DNA of 64,000 nt from Alistipes provencensis (GTDB lineage Bacteria; Bacteroidota; Bacteroidia; Bacteroidales; Rikenellaceae). Within the stretch, counting starts at the first letter, position 1. Each line of letters begins with the position of its first letter. Where the stretch lies: NCBI RefSeq assembly GCF_900083545.1, contig NZ_LT559262.1, positions 906,397 to 970,396 on the forward strand, in the 5' to 3' direction. The notes under the pieces were generated by a model that did no database searches, was not told the DNA's origin, and saw only the letters and a list, made by a program, of their open reading frames with translations. A program made the translations under genes and the position numbers. Shown in pieces: positions 23,899 through 33,451 of the stretch.

Positions 23899-25182
23899 AT
23901 GAAAACCAGAATACTGAACCTCCTGCTTCCCGTGCTGGCCCTGACGGCCGCCGCTTGCGGCGACTCCTTCGAATTCGGCACGCCGACCCACGATCTCGAC
24001 GAAGGGACCGACCTTTCGGCCGGGACGACACAGGTGCTGTGGAAAAACAAGGGAGCCGTCTATCCCACCAAGCGCATCCATAACTTCCGCATCCCGGGAC
24101 TGGTCCGGACCCCGCACAAACTGATCGCTTTCTGCGAGGCCCGCGAAGAGACCGGCTCGACCAACAAGGACGGCGGCGACATCGACTTGGTCTACCGGGT
24201 CTCGACCGACGACGGTCAGACATGGGGCCCCTCACAGGTATTGTTCGACGACGAGGACAACACCTGCGGAAACGCCTGCGCCGTCTGGACCGAAAGCGGC
24301 CGTCTGGTGGTCTTCTGCTGCTGGGCGCGCACCGGAACCACCGAAGCGAAATTCAAAAGCAACTACTTTTCGTTCGAAGAGTCGCAGCGGTATCACAACC
24401 ATGTAGTGAGCTTTTACTCCGACGACGAGGGCGCAACCTGGTCGGGCCCGTTCAAGCACTTCACCGAGGGCCGCAATTCGAACCCCGACCGCTACCTGTG
24501 GACAGGCTTCTTCAAAGCGGGTCCCGGACACGCCATTCAGTTGAAAACCGGCGAGCACAAGGGACGCATCCTCGTCGGCTGCGACCACAAATATCAGGTA
24601 TTCGGCGGAACGGCCGTACCCGCGGATTCGGAGGATGAAAACTACTACGGTTCGCACGTCGCCTATTCCGACGACAACGGCGAGAGCTGGCATATGCTCG
24701 AACTCGACGAGGAGCTGCATTACGGCAACGAATGCGTGCCGGTCGAGCTGTCCGACGGCCGCATCTATCTCGACATGCGCAGCACGGGAGCCTACAAAAA
24801 CCAGCGCGGCTGGAGCGTCAGCGGCGACGGCGGCATCACATGGAGCCGTTATACGCCGAACCCGCTGCGCACGGACCCGGGATGCCAAGGGTCGATCGTA
24901 AACTACAATACGAACGGCGTTCCTTCATCCGTCATCTTAGCCAGCAGCAACAACAGTACGGGACGCGACCATCTTTCGATTCGGGCCAGTCTGGACGACT
25001 GCGCCACATGGAAAACGGATGTTTACCAGATTACCGAAGGCAAGTCCGGCTATTCGGATCTGGTCGTCTTCGACGACGGCAGTGTCGGCGTACTCTATGA
25101 AAACGGGACATCGGTTTACCGCGAGCAGATCTCGTTCCGCAGGATTCCGGCAGCCACGATCGCAAAATATATCAACGAATAA
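23899..25182 (+). CDS. GH33 sialidase, surface or periplasmic lipoprotein
   Basis: 427 residues with signal MKTRILNLLLPVLALTAAAC (lipid Cys about 20). Exo-sialidases release terminal sialic acid. Seen here: FRIPGLV with the first Arg of the catalytic triad (about residue 64), four Asp boxes (STDDGQTWG, SDDEGATWSG, SDDNGESWH, SGDGGITWS), the candidate Glu base in YGNECVPVELSDGR, Arg in LDMRSTG and the nucleophile Tyr region GKSGYSDLVV. The single six-bladed propeller lacks extra carbohydrate-binding modules. It starts 13 bases after susD and is followed within 12 bases by the fimbrillin/FISUMP gene, so it is in the same operon. Confidence 0.92.
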   Translation: MKTRILNLLLPVLALTAAACGDSFEFGTPTHDLDEGTDLSAGTTQVLWKNKGAVYPTKRIHNFRIPGLVRTPHKLIAFCEAREETGSTNKDGGDIDLVYRVSTDDGQTWGPSQVLFDDEDNTCGNACAVWTESGRLVVFCCWARTGTTEAKFKSNYFSFEESQRYHNHVVSFYSDDEGATWSGPFKHFTEGRNSNPDRYLWTGFFKAGPGHAIQLKTGEHKGRILVGCDHKYQVFGGTAVPADSEDENYYGSHVAYSDDNGESWHMLELDEELHYGNECVPVELSDGRIYLDMRSTGAYKNQRGWSVSGDGGITWSRYTPNPLRTDPGCQGSIVNYNTNGVPSSVILASSNNSTGRDHLSIRASLDDCATWKTDVYQITEGKSGYSDLVVFDDGSVGVLYENGTSVYREQISFRRIPAATIAKYINE

Positions 25183-25194
25183 ACCCTCCGAGTC

Positions 25195-27435
25195 ATGAAA
25201 AAACGAACCATAAGCCTCCTTTGCGGGCTCCTCGCCATAGCCTGTTCACCCGACCTGCACGACGAGAACAGTGTATTGGAGAACAACCGGCAACAGGCCG
25301 AGATGAGCGTCGAGGTGCAGGTCAGCGGTACGATGATCTCGACCCGCTCGACCGCTTCGGCCGAAGAACGGGCCGTCACAAGTTACGACATCTATGTTTT
25401 CGACGTCACGACCGATGCCCTGCAATACTACAAGCAGGGAATCGTCCCCGCGGAACCGGAGAAGATCGCCGGAACGCACAACTACCGCATCGGCAGCGAG
25501 CAGATCGTGCTTCCGACCTCGGGACAGAAGCACGTCTTCGTGCTGGGCAACGCAGGCAGCAGCGTCACGCTTCCGACGCTCGTCACGCTCGACGAAGCGA
25601 CCGAGAGCGTCCCGGCCACGGCGCTCAACGATTTCCGCAACGGCGTCGTCGTGACCCCGGCCGGCTCCAAAGCCCCGGCAGCCCCCTTCGTCATGGCCGG
25701 CACGACCTTCATCGCCAGTGCCGCCAACGCCCGTGTGCCGGTATGTCTGGCCCGCACCGTCGCCAAAATTTCGCTGCGCAACACGCTTCCCGGCGAGATC
25801 GTCCTCTCGGATGTCTCCGTTTCGGGAGCCTCGGCGAGCGTCTATCCTTTCGTAAAGACCATTTCGGTCGATCTGCCGACCGCCGACTACACCGCAGCAG
25901 CCGATCCCGCTGCCGGCGAGGAGGCCGGGGCCTTCTACCTGCTGCCGGCGACAGCCAACCAAACGGCCGTCACGGTGAAAGGCACCCTTTCGGGCAGCGA
26001 TTTCGTCTGCAAGACCACGCTCGCCAGCACCCTCTACGCCGACTACGACTACAAACTGACGCTCCGCAACCGGGGCGGGGAGGTGACGGCCGTGCTGTCG
26101 CCCGATTTCAGCGGTGCGGCCGAAGTGGACGCCATCCAGATCACGGGCGAATGGCTTTCGGACAAGAACACCGTGACGCTGCCTTTCACGCCCGAACCGA
26201 ACTACGGCTTCACGATCGGCTATATCCTCAACGTCGACGGCTCAGCCGAGATCGGGACCATATCGGAAGACTGGTACGACGCCGTCATCGTCAAGGAGGG
26301 CACCATCCGTATCCGCACGCTGAAAGAGAACCCCGGCGAGGACCGGACGGCCTCGTTCGCCGTCAATGCCGGCGGTGCGACCTGCAATGTCAAGGTCGTC
26401 CAGCAGGGTCTCGCAGGCATCAAGACAATCAAGTTCGGCGATCTGGAATGGATGGACCGTTCGATCGGCGCCACGCTCAGGGCCTCGCAGGCCTTTGCCA
26501 ACGATGTGCGCAGTTTCGGCTACCTCTACCAGTGGGGCCGCACGATGCCCTTCCCCGCAACCGGCGAGGTGGAGACCGTATCGGCACAGATGACCCCCGC
26601 AGAGGCTCTCGCCAGCCCGGCATTCATCGCCTACACGGGCGAAACGCAGGACTGGAATTCGCAGGGCGTCGAAGGCTCCTTCGACCAATACTGGGAATCC
26701 GTCACGACGAATCCCTGCCCCGCCGGATGGCGGCTGCCGACCTACGAGGAACTGGCCGGTGTCATGCTCTATCGCAACAATGCCCTGATCTTCGCAAACG
26801 GCCAGCAAAAAGCAGCCGAAATACTGCCGAACGGAGTGACGCACCCCTATGTAGGCTTCGGATCGGGAGCCATCACGAAGGATACGGAGACCATGTTCCA
26901 CTCCGGCATCAAACAAAAGGGTACGGCCAACGCCTGGTACGTCCGCTATCTGTGGATCAATAAAGGCGGCACGCAGACCACGACGCCGCCCTCTTACACC
27001 AAAACCCATGAGAAAGACGGACAGAATTACATGACCGGCGGCGAAAATATCCTGCGCATCGACCGGCTCAAAGCCGACGCTTCGGCTGACTTCACAGCGG
27101 CGGCGAATGCCCGGAATTTCTGGACGGAGCATGAGACCGATCCCGGCGTGGAGACGCTGGTATTCCCCTGCGGCGGACGCCGCGATGCCACCGGAACCGT
27201 CGTGGAATCGAACAACGCCGCATTCTACTGGTCACGCTCGATGTTCACGGGCGGGGACAATCAATATTCGAAGACAGCCACAACCTATGCTTCGGGACTG
27301 CTCTATTTCCGTCCGGCGGGCCGTTATATGTTCCTATACGCTCCAGCCATCGGCACGGCCCAAGTTCATGCCGACACCGAAGACCTCGGCTACCGCAATC
27401 AAGCGATGCAGATCCGCTGCGTGAAAGAAAAATAA
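25195..27435 (+). CDS. Fimbrillin-like lipoprotein with BACON-like and C-terminal FISUMP domains
   Basis: 746 residues with lipoprotein signal MKKRTISLLCGLLAIAC. The N-terminal part (EMSVEVQVSGTMISTRS, SYDIYVFDVTT, then RTVAKISLRN) resembles Mfa2/FimB fimbrillin-type proteins. Residues about 315-405 (SEDWYDAVIV, TASFAVNAGGATCNVKVVQQ) look like a BACON-type module. From about 408 (KFGDLEWMDRSIGATL, NPCPAGWRLPTYEEL, YWSRSM, QIRCVKEK) it is a FISUMP (Fibrobacter major paralogous) domain. It is probably a surface-exposed binding or adhesive protein in the sialidase operon; the ligand is unknown. Confidence 0.75.
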   Translation: MKKRTISLLCGLLAIACSPDLHDENSVLENNRQQAEMSVEVQVSGTMISTRSTASAEERAVTSYDIYVFDVTTDALQYYKQGIVPAEPEKIAGTHNYRIGSEQIVLPTSGQKHVFVLGNAGSSVTLPTLVTLDEATESVPATALNDFRNGVVVTPAGSKAPAAPFVMAGTTFIASAANARVPVCLARTVAKISLRNTLPGEIVLSDVSVSGASASVYPFVKTISVDLPTADYTAAADPAAGEEAGAFYLLPATANQTAVTVKGTLSGSDFVCKTTLASTLYADYDYKLTLRNRGGEVTAVLSPDFSGAAEVDAIQITGEWLSDKNTVTLPFTPEPNYGFTIGYILNVDGSAEIGTISEDWYDAVIVKEGTIRIRTLKENPGEDRTASFAVNAGGATCNVKVVQQGLAGIKTIKFGDLEWMDRSIGATLRASQAFANDVRSFGYLYQWGRTMPFPATGEVETVSAQMTPAEALASPAFIAYTGETQDWNSQGVEGSFDQYWESVTTNPCPAGWRLPTYEELAGVMLYRNNALIFANGQQKAAEILPNGVTHPYVGFGSGAITKDTETMFHSGIKQKGTANAWYVRYLWINKGGTQTTTPPSYTKTHEKDGQNYMTGGENILRIDRLKADASADFTAAANARNFWTEHETDPGVETLVFPCGGRRDATGTVVESNNAAFYWSRSMFTGGDNQYSKTATTYASGLLYFRPAGRYMFLYAPAIGTAQVHADTEDLGYRNQAMQIRCVKEK

Positions 27436-27449
27436 AACACCCGGACCGA

Positions 27450-27483
27450 CCGGAGGGAGACGCTTCAAGGCGTCTCTCTCCGG
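27450..27483 (+). terminator. 14-bp hairpin after the FISUMP gene
   Basis: CCGGAGGGAGACGC pairs with GCGTCTCTCTCCGG (one G-U pair) around six bases. It lacks a T run, so it may be a partial terminator or an mRNA-stability element inside the operon. Confidence 0.5.
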
Positions 27484-27507
27484 CCTGCTCCGTTCACCGA
27501 AACGAAA

Positions 27508-29064
27508 ATGAAAAAACTGCTCCTTTTAACCGCACTTTGCGCCGTCTGGTGCGCGCAGGCGCAAAAGCCCAATATCGTGGGCCGGGTCACCTGCCAAGGG
27601 AAACCCGTCGCCGGAGTCATCGTCTCGGACGGCGAACTGGTCGTCCGGACCGATTCCGACGGACATTATGAAATGTCCTCCTCGAAACCCTGCGGATATG
27701 TGTTCATGTCCATCCCCGGAGGTTACGAAACGGCCGCCGACGGCCTGATCCCGCGTTTTTTCGGTTACACGACCCATTGCGACCTCGACGTGATCGATTT
27801 CCAGCTCGAAAAACGCCGTAACGACAACTTCACGCTCTTCGTCTCGACCGACACCCACCTTCGGGGCGACCCTGAGGAGCTCGACCTGCCGCAGTTCCGC
27901 AAATGGTACCTGCCCGACATTTCGCGCGAAATCGAGCGCACCAAAGGTCCGGTCTATTCGCTCCATCTGGGCGACATGACCACCGACATCATGTGGCACA
28001 GGAACGACTTCGCGCTGCGCAAGTACCTCGACGTGATGAAAACCTATCCCTCGCCCGTCTTCCACATCCCGGGCAACCACGACAACGAGCGGTTCGTCGA
28101 TCCGGCGGTCCCCGACGCGCAATGGGACAGCATCGCGCAGCGCCCTTACCGCCAGATCATCGGTCCGAACTACTACTCGTTCAACCTCGGGAAGGTGCAT
28201 TTCGTCATGCTCGACAACACCATCGTCCGTAAGGGAGCGCTCAAAAACGGCAGGCGTCCCTCCCGCAACGACTACCGGCTCGACGAACGCCAGCTCCGCT
28301 GGCTGGGCCGCGATCTGGAAACCGTCGGCAGCGACACTCCGCTCGTCGTCTGCATGCATGTACCCGTCGCCGACTGGACGGGCATCGGCAGCGACGGCAC
28401 CCCCGAATTCTCGGCCAGAGAGAACCAGCGGGCCATGCACGACCAGCTCATGCCGCTGCTGGCGCGGTTCGACGACGTGCGGCTGCTGACGGGGCACAAC
28501 CACCGATTCATCAACATCCCGCTGACCGACCGCATTTTCCAGCACACACTCGTCTCGGCCTCGGCCGTGTCGTGGAAGATCAACGGCCCCGAAAGCCGGC
28601 TGGTGAGCGAAGACGGTTCTCCCGGCGGCTATCTGATCCTGCGTTACCGAGGCGGCCGCGCCGACTGGCAGTTCAAACCCAACGGCTACCGGGCCGACCG
28701 CAACCAGTTCCGCGTCTACGACCTGAACCAGGTCCCCGAGGAGTTCGGCGGCCAACCGGGCAGCAACCGCTGCCTGATCAACGTCTACAACTGGGACGAA
28801 CGATGGACGGTGCGCGTGCGCGAGAACGGACGCGACCTGAAAGTCGAGCAGGTGTGGGCCAAAGACCCGCTCTATATCCTGATCCGCCGCGACGCGCTTC
28901 CCACGCGCCCCACGGCCTTCCGCGCCGTGGCCAACCCGCACATGTTCTCGGTCGAAGCCTCGGCCCCGGACACACCGCTCGAAGTGACCGTCACGGACCG
29001 CTTCGGCCGCAAATACCGCCAAACGGTCCGACGCCCCAAGCGATTCGACTGGCAGACGGAATGA
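27508..29064 (+). CDS. Secreted calcineurin-like phosphoesterase
   Basis: 518 residues with a Sec signal (MKKLLLLTALCAVWCAQA). An N-terminal beta-sandwich (VGRVTCQGKPVAGVIVSDG) precedes the metallophosphatase domain with all metal motifs: STDTHLRGD, LHLGDMTTD, HIPGNHDNE, VVCMHVP and LTGHNHRF. A C-terminal beta domain (RTKYRQTV-like end RFGRKYRQTVRR) completes the MetallophosN/Metallophos/MetallophosC layout common in Bacteroidetes. The substrate is unknown; in a glycan locus it may remove phosphate from glycans or nucleotides. Confidence 0.85.
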   Translation: MKKLLLLTALCAVWCAQAQKPNIVGRVTCQGKPVAGVIVSDGELVVRTDSDGHYEMSSSKPCGYVFMSIPGGYETAADGLIPRFFGYTTHCDLDVIDFQLEKRRNDNFTLFVSTDTHLRGDPEELDLPQFRKWYLPDISREIERTKGPVYSLHLGDMTTDIMWHRNDFALRKYLDVMKTYPSPVFHIPGNHDNERFVDPAVPDAQWDSIAQRPYRQIIGPNYYSFNLGKVHFVMLDNTIVRKGALKNGRRPSRNDYRLDERQLRWLGRDLETVGSDTPLVVCMHVPVADWTGIGSDGTPEFSARENQRAMHDQLMPLLARFDDVRLLTGHNHRFINIPLTDRIFQHTLVSASAVSWKINGPESRLVSEDGSPGGYLILRYRGGRADWQFKPNGYRADRNQFRVYDLNQVPEEFGGQPGSNRCLINVYNWDERWTVRVRENGRDLKVEQVWAKDPLYILIRRDALPTRPTAFRAVANPHMFSVEASAPDTPLEVTVTDRFGRKYRQTVRRPKRFDWQTE

Positions 29065-29101
29065 CCGGCCGGACCGATCCGGATTCGATTTGTCCGAATA
29101 A

Positions 29102-29135
29102 TTTGACATGACAACAAAAATAATTCGTATCTTTA
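29102..29135 (+). promoter_or_regulatory. Putative gntR promoter and autoregulatory site
   Basis: TTTG (29102-29105), 22 bases, TATCTTTA (29128-29135) is an imperfect Bacteroidetes promoter. Between them ATGACAA (29108-29114) is the reverse complement of TTGTCAT, which also occurs in the nanA palindrome. Confidence 0.35.
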
Positions 29136-29151
29136 CGGAAAATTACCGCAG

Positions 29152-29868
29152 ATGGAGGTACTGAAACTGGACAACCGCAATACTACGCTCGTCGACAGCG
29201 TCGAAGAGAGTTTGATTCGCTTCTTCAAGGAGAAGGGCCTGCGCCCGGGCAGCAGCATCCCCAACGAGATCGAGCTGGCCGCATCGCTGGGTGTCGGGCG
29301 TCCGGTTCTGCGCGAAGCGCTGAGCCGTTTCAAGATGACCGGCATGATCGTTTCACGCACCAAGAAAGGGATGGTTCTGGGCGAACCCTCGCTGCTCGGC
29401 GGCATGAAGCGCTGCATCAATCCGCTGTTGATGAACGAATCGACGCTGCGGGACATTCTGGAGTTCCGCATCGCGCTCGAAATCGGCATCAGCAACAACA
29501 TCTTCAGCAACCTCACCCCGCAGGACATCGAAGAACTGGAGCAGATCGTCGAAATGAGCCAAGTGATCGGCAACAACAAATACGCGCCCATCAGCGAGCA
29601 TCGTTTCCATACGAAGCTCTATGAAATCACGGGCAACCGCATCATCTCGGAGTTTCAGGACATCATCTACCCGGTGCTGGATTTCGTCAAGGAGAAGTAC
29701 CGTGATTTCTTCGAACCCATCGAGCAGGAACTTATCCAGAACAGCGAGCTGGTCACCCACCACCATCTGTTAGAATACATCAAACGCGGCGACCTCGAAG
29801 GTTACAAACATGCCATCGTCGAGCATTTCAAGCTCTACACGATCTACCTCGAACGCCACAAACGGTAA
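29152..29868 (+). CDS. GntR-family regulator, FadR/FCD subfamily
   Basis: 238 residues. The winged helix spans residues 10-75 (LRPGSSIPNEIELAASLGVG, RPVLREALSRFKMTGMIVSR). The C-terminal all-helical FCD domain contains SEHRFHTKLYEITGN and HHHLLEYIKRGDLEGY, where the His residues normally hold a metal and an organic-acid effector. NanR of E. coli belongs to this subfamily and senses sialic acid. Its place between the two sialidase blocks makes it the likely repressor of the nan genes, with sialic acid or a derivative as effector; this is inference. Confidence 0.85.
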   Translation: MEVLKLDNRNTTLVDSVEESLIRFFKEKGLRPGSSIPNEIELAASLGVGRPVLREALSRFKMTGMIVSRTKKGMVLGEPSLLGGMKRCINPLLMNESTLRDILEFRIALEIGISNNIFSNLTPQDIEELEQIVEMSQVIGNNKYAPISEHRFHTKLYEITGNRIISEFQDIIYPVLDFVKEKYRDFFEPIEQELIQNSELVTHHHLLEYIKRGDLEGYKHAIVEHFKLYTIYLERHKR

Positions 29869-29891
29869 AACCCGTCCACATACCGATTACC

Positions 29892-31085
29892 ATGAAACAG
29901 ACTTTGCGAAGCCTTGTCGGGGGAGTCATGCTCCTCGGCATGATGCCGGCCGCCGAAGCGGCAGCCGCATCCACCGCCGCCGGAGAGTCCGGCGGGTCCG
30001 TCCGCAACTCCGCATCCGCCGCTCCCGTCGTCAGCGAAGCGGTCACGGTCTATGCCGAAGGCGAGAAAGGCTATGCGGGATTCCGGATTCCGGTCGTCAT
30101 CCGCACGAACGACGGCGCACTGATCGCCTTCGCCGAAGCGCGCCGGAACGACAAACGCGACAGCGGCGACATCGACCTCGTGATGCGCCGTTCGGAGGAC
30201 GACGGGCACACATGGGGCCCGATCACGACGGTCTGGGACGACGACGGCAACACCTGCGGCAATCCGGCTCCCGCGGTTCTCGACGGCGGACGGATCGTCA
30301 TGCTTGCGACGTGGAACCGCGGCTGCGACCGCGAGCGGCAGATCGAACAGCGCACGAGCGTCGATACGCGGCGTGTTTTCGTGCTCCGCTCCGAAGACCA
30401 TGGCAGAACATGGAGCCGTCCCGAAGAGATCACCTCCGGAGTCAAGGACCCCGACTGGACTTGGTACGCCACCGGTCCATGCCACGCCATCGTCAAACGC
30501 CGCGCTCCCCACAAAGGACGTATCGTCGTACCGGCCAACCACAAACGGCTGGAAAACGGCGGCCATGTCGAATCCTATTCGCAACTGCTCTATTCCGACG
30601 ACGAGGGCCTCACATGGCAGTCAGGGGCTGTTTCGCAGCGCGGTGGGAACGAAAGCACAGTCGCCGAACTCGCAGACGGCTCGCTGCTGCTGAACATGCG
30701 GCATTACGAACGCGGCGACAGCCTCCGACTTTACGCCGTGAGCCGCGACGGCGGGACAAGCTGGAACGTCCAAGGCGAACATTCCGAATTGGTCGAACCC
30801 CGCTGTCAGGGAAGTCTGCTTAACCTTACGCACGGCGGCCGTCCCACCCGGAGACTGCTCTTCTGCAACCCCCACGACGCGCGCCGGCGCCGCAACCTTT
30901 CGCTGTGCGAGAGCCGCGACAACGGCCGGACATGGCGGCATTTGACAACCGTCTGCCCCGGACCGTCGGCCTATTCCGATCTGGTTCGGCTTGACCGCAA
31001 CCGCGTAGGCGTGCTCTATGAAAACGGCGACGCCGACGACCTCTACCGCCGCATCTCATTCACCGTCGTTACGCTCCGCCCATGA
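29892..31085 (+). CDS. Second GH33 sialidase
   Basis: 397 residues with a Sec signal (MKQTLRSLVGGVMLLGMMPAAEA) and no lipobox, so probably periplasmic or secreted. It has GFRIPVVIRTNDG with the first catalytic Arg, GDIDLVMRRSEDDGHTWGP, further Asp boxes (SEDHGRTWSR, SDDEGLTWQS, SRDGGTSWN, SRDNGRTWRH), Glu in GNESTVAELADG, Arg in LLNMRHYER and the Tyr in PSAYSDLV. It differs clearly from the lipoprotein sialidase at 23899, so the two may act on different linkages or sites. Its stop overlaps the sulfatase start (ATGA). Confidence 0.92.
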   Translation: MKQTLRSLVGGVMLLGMMPAAEAAAASTAAGESGGSVRNSASAAPVVSEAVTVYAEGEKGYAGFRIPVVIRTNDGALIAFAEARRNDKRDSGDIDLVMRRSEDDGHTWGPITTVWDDDGNTCGNPAPAVLDGGRIVMLATWNRGCDRERQIEQRTSVDTRRVFVLRSEDHGRTWSRPEEITSGVKDPDWTWYATGPCHAIVKRRAPHKGRIVVPANHKRLENGGHVESYSQLLYSDDEGLTWQSGAVSQRGGNESTVAELADGSLLLNMRHYERGDSLRLYAVSRDGGTSWNVQGEHSELVEPRCQGSLLNLTHGGRPTRRLLFCNPHDARRRRNLSLCESRDNGRTWRHLTTVCPGPSAYSDLVRLDRNRVGVLYENGDADDLYRRISFTVVTLRP

Positions 31086-32752
31086 ATCCCCGCACGCTCC
31101 TCCTCCCGGCCGCGCTGACCGCCGCCGGAACAGCATTGGCCCAACCCGCGCAGACGCCGCCCAACATCGTCATCATCCTTGCCGACGACCTCGGTTTTTC
31201 CGATCCGGGATGCTTCGGAGGCGAAATCGAAACACCCGTACTGAATCGGCTGGCGGCTGAAGGCCTGCGGCTCACGCAGCTCTACAATTCGGGGCGAAGC
31301 TGCCCCTCGCGGGCCTGCCTGCTGACGGGACTCTACCCCCATCGGGTAGGTATCGGCGAAATGGTGCGCGACCACCGGGAAGCGTGGCCCGAAGGCTACC
31401 GGGGCTATCGCCAAGACAACAACCTCACCATCGCCGAGGCGCTCCGCTCGGCCGGCTATCATACCGCCATGGCAGGCAAATGGCACATGGGAAAGACACA
31501 TACCCCCGTCGACTGCGGCTTCGACGATTTTTACGGATTCCTCAACGGCGCCATGACCTACTGGAATCCCGAACGTTACGTCCGGCTGCCCGAAACGGCG
31601 CCCCGGCGGGAATATGCCCGGGGCGAATTTTACGCCACGGACGTCATCACCGACTACGCCATCGACTTCGCGGCCCGGGCGCGCGAACTGCACAAACCGC
31701 TCTTCCTGCATGTGTCGTACAACGCCCCGCATTTCCCGCTGCAGGCGCCCCGCGAACGTATCGATCATTACATGGAAATCTACCTGAAAGGCTGGGATGC
31801 GATCCGGGAGGAGCGCGAAACGCGTTTGCGCCGTCTGGGCCTGCTGTCCGACGAAGAGCAGGCCGCCGAACGGGGCGTAGTGCCGGCAAGTCAGTTCATC
31901 GACCGCACACGGCCGATCCCGGCATGGGTAGAACTCCCGGAAGAACAGCAGCACGATTTGGCGCGCCGCATGGCCATCTATGCGGCCATGGTCGACATCA
32001 TGGACCGCAATATCGGACGCCTCGTCGAAGCGCTGCGCGACAACGGGCAGTTGGAAAACACGCTCCTGCTCTTTCTCTCGGACAACGGAGCCTGTGCCGA
32101 ATGGCACGAATTCGGATTCGACGGTCGCAGCGGCACGAACTACCACATCCACACTGTCGACGAACTCGCCGGCATGGGACAGCCCGGAACCTACCACCAC
32201 TACGGCACCGGCTGGGCCAATGTCTGCTGCGCTCCGTTCCGCCTCTACAAACATTTCGCACACGAGGGCGGGATCTCGTCTCCGAGTATTCTGTGGTGGG
32301 GCGGCCGGGTGAAACGCCCGGGCGGCATCGACCACCAGCCCTGCCATCTCATCGACATCATGGCCACCTGCCTCGACGCCGCAGGAACCGAATATCCCGC
32401 GCAGTACGAAGGACGCCGTCTGGCACCGGCCGAGGGCATTTCGCTCCTGCCCCTTGCCGAAGGGCGGCGGCTGCCCGTCCGTCCGATCTTCGCCGAACAC
32501 GAGGGGAACCGTATGGTGCGTCTCGGACGGTGGAAACTCGTAGCTTCCTATTACAAGGGGCAGCGCTGGGAACTCTACGACATTGCGCACGACCGCACTG
32601 AACAGCACGACCTTTCGGCCCAGCATCCGCGCAGGGTCGCACGGATGGCGCAACTCTATTTCCAGTGGGCCGACGCAAACGGCGTACTGCCCTATCCGCA
32701 GTTGATGAACGAATACGGCGGACAGCAGATGAAGATTTACAACGAGCGGTAA
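31082..32752 (+). CDS. Ser-type sulfatase, family S1
   Basis: 556 residues with signal MNPRTLLLPAALTAAGTALA. Seen here: the metal Asp pair in IVIILADDLGFSD, the formylglycine motif in GRSCPSRACLLTGLYPHR, MAGKWHMGKTH, HVSYNAPHFPLQ and LFLSDNGACAEW. In the S/C-x-P-S-R motif the residue to be converted is Ser (S-C-P-S-R), so this is a Ser-type enzyme needing an anaerobic radical SAM maturase, which is not in the window. It probably removes sulfate from sialylated host glycans such as mucin O-glycans. It is coupled to the second sialidase by ATGA. Confidence 0.9.
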   Translation: MNPRTLLLPAALTAAGTALAQPAQTPPNIVIILADDLGFSDPGCFGGEIETPVLNRLAAEGLRLTQLYNSGRSCPSRACLLTGLYPHRVGIGEMVRDHREAWPEGYRGYRQDNNLTIAEALRSAGYHTAMAGKWHMGKTHTPVDCGFDDFYGFLNGAMTYWNPERYVRLPETAPRREYARGEFYATDVITDYAIDFAARARELHKPLFLHVSYNAPHFPLQAPRERIDHYMEIYLKGWDAIREERETRLRRLGLLSDEEQAAERGVVPASQFIDRTRPIPAWVELPEEQQHDLARRMAIYAAMVDIMDRNIGRLVEALRDNGQLENTLLLFLSDNGACAEWHEFGFDGRSGTNYHIHTVDELAGMGQPGTYHHYGTGWANVCCAPFRLYKHFAHEGGISSPSILWWGGRVKRPGGIDHQPCHLIDIMATCLDAAGTEYPAQYEGRRLAPAEGISLLPLAEGRRLPVRPIFAEHEGNRMVRLGRWKLVASYYKGQRWELYDIAHDRTEQHDLSAQHPRRVARMAQLYFQWADANGVLPYPQLMNEYGGQQMKIYNER

Positions 32753-32758
32753 AAAACC

Positions 32759-33451
32759 TTACCGGACGGCCCGCAGGGCATCGATGAATCCCGGCCAGAG
32801 AACCCACAAGTTTTCAGTCTGGAGCCACAGCTCGCGGGCCTGCGCCCCGAGCGAGGGGTGTTCACCCTCGATATCGTGCAGATAAGCATCGTCGGCAGGG
32901 TGTTCGTCAGCCGTAAATTCGGCGAACCAAGGTGCGAAGCGCGTGCGGAAACGCTGCAACTCTCCCTCGGGCAGTTTGCCGTCACGGCGATAGGCCGACC
33001 ACAGCAGCAACAACTGGCGGCTGGCATATTTGTCCGAGACGTCGTTGATCACCTCGTCAAACAGTTCCTGCTCGTCCATGGCCAAATAATCGAAAGCCAG
33101 CAGTTCGCTCCCTTCCAGATGGTCCTCGGGATCGAGCTCCAACAGCATCTCCAACAGCCCCGCCGACATTTCGAAATCGTTGATCAGGAAGTGGTCGATG
33201 GCCGAGGCGAGGACCAGCTCCAGCGCCGCACGCGAATTGCGGTGGTTCCATTCGAGGTTGATCTCCTCGTCCTCGGGGATCAGTTCCGCAAGGCGCTGAA
33301 AAGCCTGAAAACGCTCGTTACAGGCCTCCTCGACATCGCCGGCGGCCTGCATTTCACGGCTCCGGGAGAGGATTTTGACAAAGTTATAGGGGCCCTCGCC
33401 GACGACCTCGAAAGTCTGGTCGGGCGTAGGGTTAAGGAAGGCTTTCTGCAT
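32759..33451 (-). CDS. TPR-like acidic protein, unknown
   Basis: 230 residues, no signal peptide, strongly acidic and helical (NDFEMSAGLLEMLLELDPEDHLEG resembles tetratricopeptide helices). The pattern VEEACNERFQAFQRLAELIPEDEEINLEW is also helical. I do not recognise a named family. Its start overlaps the end of cstA by 20 bases, so it is translated from the same message and may be needed with CstA. It converges with the sulfatase gene, leaving a 6-base gap and no obvious terminator. Confidence 0.75.
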   Translation of the reverse strand: MQKAFLNPTPDQTFEVVGEGPYNFVKILSRSREMQAAGDVEEACNERFQAFQRLAELIPEDEEINLEWNHRNSRAALELVLASAIDHFLINDFEMSAGLLEMLLELDPEDHLEGSELLAFDYLAMDEQELFDEVINDVSDKYASRQLLLLWSAYRRDGKLPEGELQRFRTRFAPWFAEFTADEHPADDAYLHDIEGEHPSLGAQARELWLQTENLWVLWPGFIDALRAVR

